Source of the DNA: Symbiodinium natans
Lineage: Eukaryota > Sar > Dinophyceae > Suessiales > Symbiodiniaceae
NCBI GenBank assembly: GCA_905221605.1
Contig: CAJNDS010000369.1
Span: forward strand, 664,501 to 728,500
Direction of reading: 5' to 3'
Length of the DNA stretch: 64,000 nt
The position numbers and the translations under genes are program-made. The notes under the pieces are model-generated. The model saw only the letters and a list, made by a program, of their open reading frames with translations. It was not told where the DNA came from and ran no database searches. Below are positions 59,761 through 64,000 of the stretch, one piece after another. Position 1 is the stretch's first letter, and each line of letters starts with the position of its first letter.

Positions 59761-59902
59761 AACCCCCTAAACCCCAAGCCCCCTCAAGTATCTGGTTCTT
59801 AGTAGTTTAGGGTTTTAGGGGATTTAGGGTTAAGGGTTTAGGGTTCAGGGTTTAGTAAAAAGGGTTTAGGGTGTAAGGGGCATTCCATGAGGTATGCCTC
59901 AC

Positions 59903-60011
59903 TTTGTGGTGCTTTACTGTAACTTTAGATCCTTAGCCTTTTTGGGTTTGTTGGGGTTCTTAATGAGGCAGCTAAAATCTTAATTCTTAGCTACCCTCCT
60001 AAGTGCAGCCA
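59903..60011. mobile_element. Dispersed repeat family D
   Basis: Second copy of 43489-43598 with few differences. Confidence 0.85.
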
Positions 60012-60063
60012 AGCTCATTCCCTATGTTTTTTTTAACGACGGACTGGTGAGTCAAGCATGCAG

Positions 60064-60112
60064 GTTCGCAGGGCGTAGACGCCTTCAAGAAGAGTCCTTC
60101 CATGGGAGGCCC
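60064..60112 (+). CDS. Candidate exon
   Basis: GCATGCAG acceptor, FAGRRRLQEESFHGRP, donor GTGAAC. Confidence 0.4.
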
Positions 60113-60380
60113 GTGAACTGTGGGAGTTTCATGGGGACCCTAACCCCTAAACCCTGGTCTCACGCAATCATCGTGCCGGATTCCACTTTACCTAAACCCT
60201 CGACCGTAAACCCCAAACCCCAAACCCTAAACCTGAAAGGGTGGAAACCCTCAACCGCAAGACCCTAAACCCGAAACCCGAAAGGGTGGAAACCCTCAGC
60301 CGTGAACCCTAAACCCCAAACCCTAAACTCGAAAGTGTGGACACCTTCAAAACCCTAAACCCTAAACCCTAAACCGACAG

Positions 60381-60488
60381 GGTTGTAGGGTACATGGGAC
60401 GCTTTATGCCCAACTCCATCCAATCTTTGTGGCGACCCTGCAACCCTCGGTTGAAGACACCTCATTTCTTTCATACTTGGGCACCCTA
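60381..60488 (+). CDS. Candidate last exon; stop inside a CCCTAAAC unit
   Basis: ACCGACAG acceptor, VVGYMGRFMPNSIQSLWRPC then NPRLKTPHFFHTWAP and TAA. Confidence 0.45.
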
Positions 60489-60534
60489 AACACTAAACCC
60501 TAAACCCTCCTACAAAGTGGCCTGATTAGGTCAG

Positions 60535-60693
60535 CTAGGCGTGTCTCCTGAAGCGACCTCGGTTTAGGGCTTAGGGTCTTTGAAGGCGATGCCTTGTTTC
60601 TATGAGATGCTAGAGCAGCTACGTTTTCTGGAGGAAGCGTCGGGTTTTAAACGATCGGAGTGTTCCAGCAATGTGCAACCTGCTCCCCGCTGA
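60535..60693 (+). CDS. Two candidate exons ending with a stop
   Basis: 60535-60561 LGVSPEATS, donor GTTTAGGG. 60586-60693 AMPCFYEMLEQLRFLEEASG then FKRSECSSNVQPAPR and TGA. Both phase 0; the intron would be only 24 bp, so they may not be adjacent exons. Confidence 0.45.
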
Positions 60694-60718
60694 TGAGGGC
60701 TCGGAAAGGGTTGGAGGG

Positions 60719-60829
60719 CCTCGGGGACGAAATGAACGCCTACAATTAGGGTCATAGACCCTCTACTACTGTAATCCCTATGAAGTTCTACGAACCACAG
60801 ACCCTTTTGGGGTTCACGTGGTCCCCAAA
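60719..60829. mobile_element. MITE family G
   Basis: CCTCGGGGACGAAATGAACG..GGGTTCACGTGGTCCCCAA. Confidence 0.7.
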
Positions 60830-61242
60830 AGGGAGAGGCCCCATCCCCCGCCGCGCGCATGCTACTCGCCCAAAGCCCCGAGAAAGAAACAGCGAGCGCA
60901 GAGAAAGAAGAGGAAAGGAGAGGGATGCGGAAGCCGCCAATCCCTTGTCATTCTCTTGCTTAGCCAACATGAGGGAACTTGAGTCTTTTTGGGTTTCTCT
61001 TATTTTTGTGTGTTGTAGGAACAAAAAGTGCTTCATTTCTTCCTTGCTCTTATAGGAGAAAAGGTATGTTCTTATTTGGCCGGGCGGCGGCTTACGAGCC
61101 GAAGCGTGTTGCTGTGTCGTCATCCCCTGGTCACAGATGATGAAGCGGTGATCCTTACAAGGGAGCCCTACTTAACCCTCTTTTGGCTCTGTTAAACAGG
61201 GGGTCTATATCCTCCAGGGTCCCCCCAATCCTATCCCTTATA

Positions 61243-61433
61243 CGTTGGGGACCACATGAACCTCAAAGGGTGTAGGGTTTTCCCTTTATCATAGGGATTG
61301 GAGCAGCGTAGGAGACATGACCCCCCCCATTTTGGGGGGGGTTTCATTGGGTCCCCCTAAACCCTAAACCCTAAACCCTAAACCCTAAGCCCTAAACCCT
61401 AAACCCTAAACCCGGTTCATTGGGTCCTCAAGG
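61243..61433. mobile_element. MITE family G interrupted by telomeric array
   Basis: GTTGGGGACCACATGAACCT..TTTCATTGGGTCC / TTCATTGGGTCCTCAAGG. The array 61355-61415 duplicates TTCATTGGGTCC. Confidence 0.85.
61355..61415 (-). repeat. Telomeric array inserted in a MITE with 12-bp duplication
   Basis: Eight CCCTAAA units between TTCATTGGGTCC at 61343-61354 and at 61416-61427. Confidence 0.95.
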
Positions 61434-61460
61434 TCTAGGGCTTCTAGGGAACCCCTGCAG

Positions 61461-61526
61461 AGGAGGCTTTGCCGCGGCCATGCAGCGGATGAGGTGCTGG
61501 GAAGTCTTGCATGTGCAAGACTTAGG
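61461..61526 (+). CDS. Candidate exon ending at GTTTAGGG
   Basis: CCTGCAG acceptor, GGFAAAMQRMRCWEVLHVQD(L), donor GTTTAGGG. Confidence 0.4.
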
Positions 61527-61745
61527 GTTTAGGGTTTAGGGTTTAGGGTTTAGGGTTCAGGGTTTCAGGGTTTAGGGTTTAGGGCTTGCAGGTTCTGATT
61601 CAGGGATTAGGGTTTTCGGGCTCTACCACACAGCTCCACAGCCACGAGACAGGGTTGAGCGTCTTGGTGTCTGAGGGGAACCCAGCAATTGGTTGTAGGG
61701 ACCCCTGCCACGGGCGTTAGGGAACCCTGCAATTGGTCTGGAGAA

Positions 61746-62007
61746 GCCAGAACCCCAAAACCCCAAAACCCCTTAACCCGGAAGCCCCTAAACCCCTAAG
61801 CCCCGAAGCCCCTAAACCCCTAAACCCCTAAGCCCCCAAACCCCCAAACCCCCAAACCCCTAAACGCCTAAACCCCCAAACCCCCAAACCCCTAAACCCC
61901 TTAACCCCTTAGCCCCTAAGCCCCTAAGCCCCTAAACCCCTAAGCCCCTAAACCCCTAAACCCCTAAACCCTAAACCCCTTAACCCCTAAACCCTAAACC
62001 CTAAAAC
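61746..62007 (-). repeat. CCCCTAA/CCCCTAAG variant array
   Basis: About 30 units of CCCCTAAA, CCCCTAAG, CCCCCAAA; the largest block of this variant. Confidence 0.97.
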
Positions 62008-62016
62008 CCGACGAAG

Positions 62017-62094
62017 GCAAGGAAGAAGCAGCTCCATCGGGCGGTCCGATCGAACGGTGTCGAGCCCCTCCACAAGGGGGGATACACCAAACAG
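62017..62094 (+). CDS. Candidate exon directly after the variant array
   Basis: GACGAAG acceptor, KEEAAPSGGPIERCRAPPQG(GIHQT), donor CAG|GTGACT. Confidence 0.48.
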
Positions 62095-62113
62095 GTGACT
62101 CGGACCTAGTATG

Positions 62114-62200
62114 GGGTTTAGGGTTTAGGGTTTAGGGTTTAGGGTCTAAGGTTTAGGGTTTAGGGTTTAGGGTTTAGGGTTTAGGGTTTAGGGTTTAGGG
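62114..62200 (+). repeat. Telomeric array (TTTAGGG)n
   Basis: Twelve units. Confidence 0.97.
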
Positions 62201-62230
62201 CGAAGTCTCTTGGACAGGTTGGGGGCTCAG

Positions 62231-62352
62231 AGTCCCTGGCTAAACTTGCCGATGATCATACGGAGCCTTATATCCGAGGGCCCATTATGCCTGTAGGCCC
62301 GAAACCCTATAACCCCTACAGGCATGTGGCTCAGACCGCAAAATCCGCTTAA
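62231..62352 (+). CDS. Candidate last exon with stop
   Basis: GGGGGCTCAG acceptor, SLAKLADDHTEPYIRGPIMP then VGPKPYNPYRHVAQTAKSA and TAA. 40 codons. Unknown family. Confidence 0.5.
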
Positions 62353-62438
62353 AAACCCTAAACCCTAAACCCTAAACCTCACGGCTTTTTTCCCAAAAGT
62401 GTCGCGAGGCGCTGCGTGCCCGAAACCCTAAACCCGAG

Positions 62439-62498
62439 ACCATTGCTGAGAAGTTTCCCTCTTATCAGATGCGGAGGTCGGGTTTGCTGGCTTCGGGG
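62439..62498 (+). CDS. Candidate 20-codon exon between C and G tracts
   Basis: AACCCGAG acceptor, TIAEKFPSYQMRRSGLLASG, donor GTGCGTGGTTTAGGG. Confidence 0.5.
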
Positions 62499-62884
62499 GT
62501 GCGTGGTTTAGGGTTTAGGGTTTAGGCAGTTTCCCAGTCCGTGCTCAAAAAGGGTCTAGGCTTTAGGGTAATTTTTCGGAGTCCCTTGAATCACTCCCCC
62601 AAAGGCTCCCCCCCAAGAATCTGCTTCGGCCCCAAAACCCTAAAACCACAAACCCCTGCGATCCAAAAACCCGCAAGGCCCTAAACCGCCCAAACCACTT
62701 AAAAACGCCCGCCCTAAACCCTATAAACCCTAAACCCTAAACCCTAAACCCTAAACCCTATAAACCCTAAACCCTAAACCCCTGAAAGGTTCATCCTCCG
62801 AGGCTTGATGGATGCGAGCCTCCAAAATACTGAACCTCCCGAAGCCCTGAACCCTAAACCTGTAATCCTGAGCCTTTAAGCCCT

Positions 62885-63000
62885 ACAGTCAACCCCAAAA
62901 AGTTGCAACACCCTTATCCTCATACCCCAAACGGTATACTAAAGGAAATCCAAGCTCTAATCATCTTGAAACCATGTTCCAACTTTCTGGAGTTTCCTGT
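62885..63000. mobile_element. MITE family N
   Basis: Diverged copy of 59164-59273 sharing AAACCATGTTCCAACTTTCT. Confidence 0.7.
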
Positions 63001-63291
63001 AAACCTTAAGGTTCTCGCGTGATTGGTCCCAGGTTTCGCAGGTTCTGGCGGGTAACAAATAGGTCTAGGGCCCAGGGGTGCAGGGCCCTGGTCTGTAGGG
63101 GCTTTCAGGCTTTCAGGGCTTTAAGGGTTTGCGGTTTGGGGTGTAGGGTTTAGGGCTTAAGTGTTTAGGGTTTAGGGCGAAGCCTGTTGCAAAAGGGCTT
63201 AGGGTTTAAGGGTTCAGGGGCCGACTTGGTTGTAAAAGGGGCCAACCCGAAAGCACTCAAAGCCAAACGTCGGCCATAAGCCCCCAGCAAG

Positions 63292-63490
63292 GAAGCCTAC
63301 CGTGGTAATGTCGGACTTCATCCGCGTGCAGCAGCCCTCGGTGAACAGCCAAGACAACACTTTCCAACATAAGGTGAAGGACCCCGGAACGACTCCGATC
63401 TTTCTCCGGATCCGCTCCACGTCTTGCCTTTTTTTGTCGCCAGAGTACGAATCCTTAGACGGAGAGTCCTCCTTTCCTGAGTTATCATAA
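63292..63490 (+). CDS. Candidate last exon (66 codons) with stop
   Basis: CAGCAAG acceptor, KPTVVMSDFIRVQQPSVNSQ, DNTFQHKVKDPGTTPIFLRI, RSTSCLFLSPEYESLDGESS, FPELS and TAA. An internal AAG|GTGAAG and a pyrimidine-rich CAG (63443) could alternatively define an intron. Unknown family. Confidence 0.5.
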
Positions 63491-63919
63491 CTACCTTGAA
63501 GGTCTTAGGAAATGCTCTTGAGTTGCCCCTACCCATTCGAGGGGCGAGGGTTTTGAATGGCAGTTTTTCAGTGCTCAGGGTTTGTGACCAGGTTTAAAAT
63601 CGGGTTTGCAGTTCTTAAATGTAGGCTTTAGGCACCCCCAAGCCCGAAGCCGGTTTAAAACCTAGATCTTGAAAAACTCGTGTTTTTTTCAAACATGGTA
63701 GGCTTTAGGGACCCCAAACCCAAAGCCCTAAACCCTTAACCTCGATCTTGAAAAACTCATGGTTGCATGAAGCCCAGCTAGTGCTTCGCCTGCACGTGAA
63801 GAAGCCGGGCCAGGGCAGTCACCTGCAAAATCTAGGGTTGGGGTCCTTGAGATAGGGTACCCTAAACCTAAACCCTAAACCCTAAACCCCAAAGCCCCTT
63901 GGTCGAGTGATGTCTCCAG

Positions 63920-64000
63920 GACAAGATCCGAAAGATTGTCACAGGCAGAGTCGTGCTCCTTGGCCCCGGCAGGGTGTGGATAAGTCATACCGACTTCCCT
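63920..64000 (+). CDS. Candidate exon reaching the window end
   Basis: TGTCTCCAG acceptor after a CCCTAAA tract, DKIRKIVTGRVVLLGPGR, possible donor GTGTGG at 63974; the frame remains open to the end. Confidence 0.48.

Noticed and set aside
1-64000. rRNA, tRNA, snRNA or spliced-leader genes
   Set aside because: I looked for conserved stretches by eye and saw none; a covariance-model scan would be needed to exclude diverged copies.
1-64000. Land-plant origin from TTTAGGG repeats
   Set aside because: The same unit is used by many algae and alveolates. Frequent GC-AG introns and p25-alpha-like motifs fit a dinoflagellate better, although the call is not proven.

Overview
The window looks like nuclear DNA of a eukaryote, most likely a dinoflagellate or a related alga. 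I read this from four things: plant/alga-type telomeric heptamers (CCCTAAA/TTTAGGG) throughout; short coding-like exons in introns that use GT-AG and also GC-AG sites; coding signals that I can confirm on one strand only; and peptide motifs that recall p25-alpha (TPPP), Alba and Kelch families. No long intron-free gene is present, and I saw no rRNA, tRNA, spliced-leader gene, bacterial operon or virus.

Three layers are interleaved. (1) Interstitial telomeric tracts, from a few to about 35 units, occur in both orientations every few hundred bases, with TTTGGGG and CCCCTAA variants (largest blocks 2197-2443, 38731-39060, 50063-50393, 56652-56817, 61746-62007). (2) About 15 families of short non-coding elements (90-250 bp) with terminal inverted repeats behave as MITEs. 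One family has 8-bp and another 4-bp target duplications, and several copies are split by telomeric DNA. (3) Between these lie short exon-like blocks on the + strand. Best supported are a p25-alpha-like motif (15074-15965 and 27842-28690), an Alba-like gene whose reading frame stays intact over several introns (about 41962-44347), a repeated exon with a WGAFQYG motif (44546-52298), and Kelch-like exons (38423-39800 and 53821-56583). Candidate last exons with stops lie at 57922-58002, 60586-60693, 62231-62352 and 63292-63490.

The main discovery candidate is how layers 1 and 2 relate to layer 3. Many introns start inside or next to a TTTAGGG tract (GTTTAGGG supplies the GT) and end after a CCCTAAA tract or at the end of a MITE (CCAAG|G). 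Several telomeric inserts are bounded by direct duplications of 9-17 bp, twice inside otherwise coding-like sequence. This is what an intron-generating mobile or repair process built on telomeric repeats would leave.

Limits: the exons were found by eye, mainly by searching the + strand. A single open frame of 10-35 codons between an AG and a GT is not significant alone. Confidence is therefore high only where frames chain across introns, where homologous copies differ mostly at third codon positions, or where a family motif is recognisable. Exact splice sites are inferred, and gene boundaries are mostly unknown.
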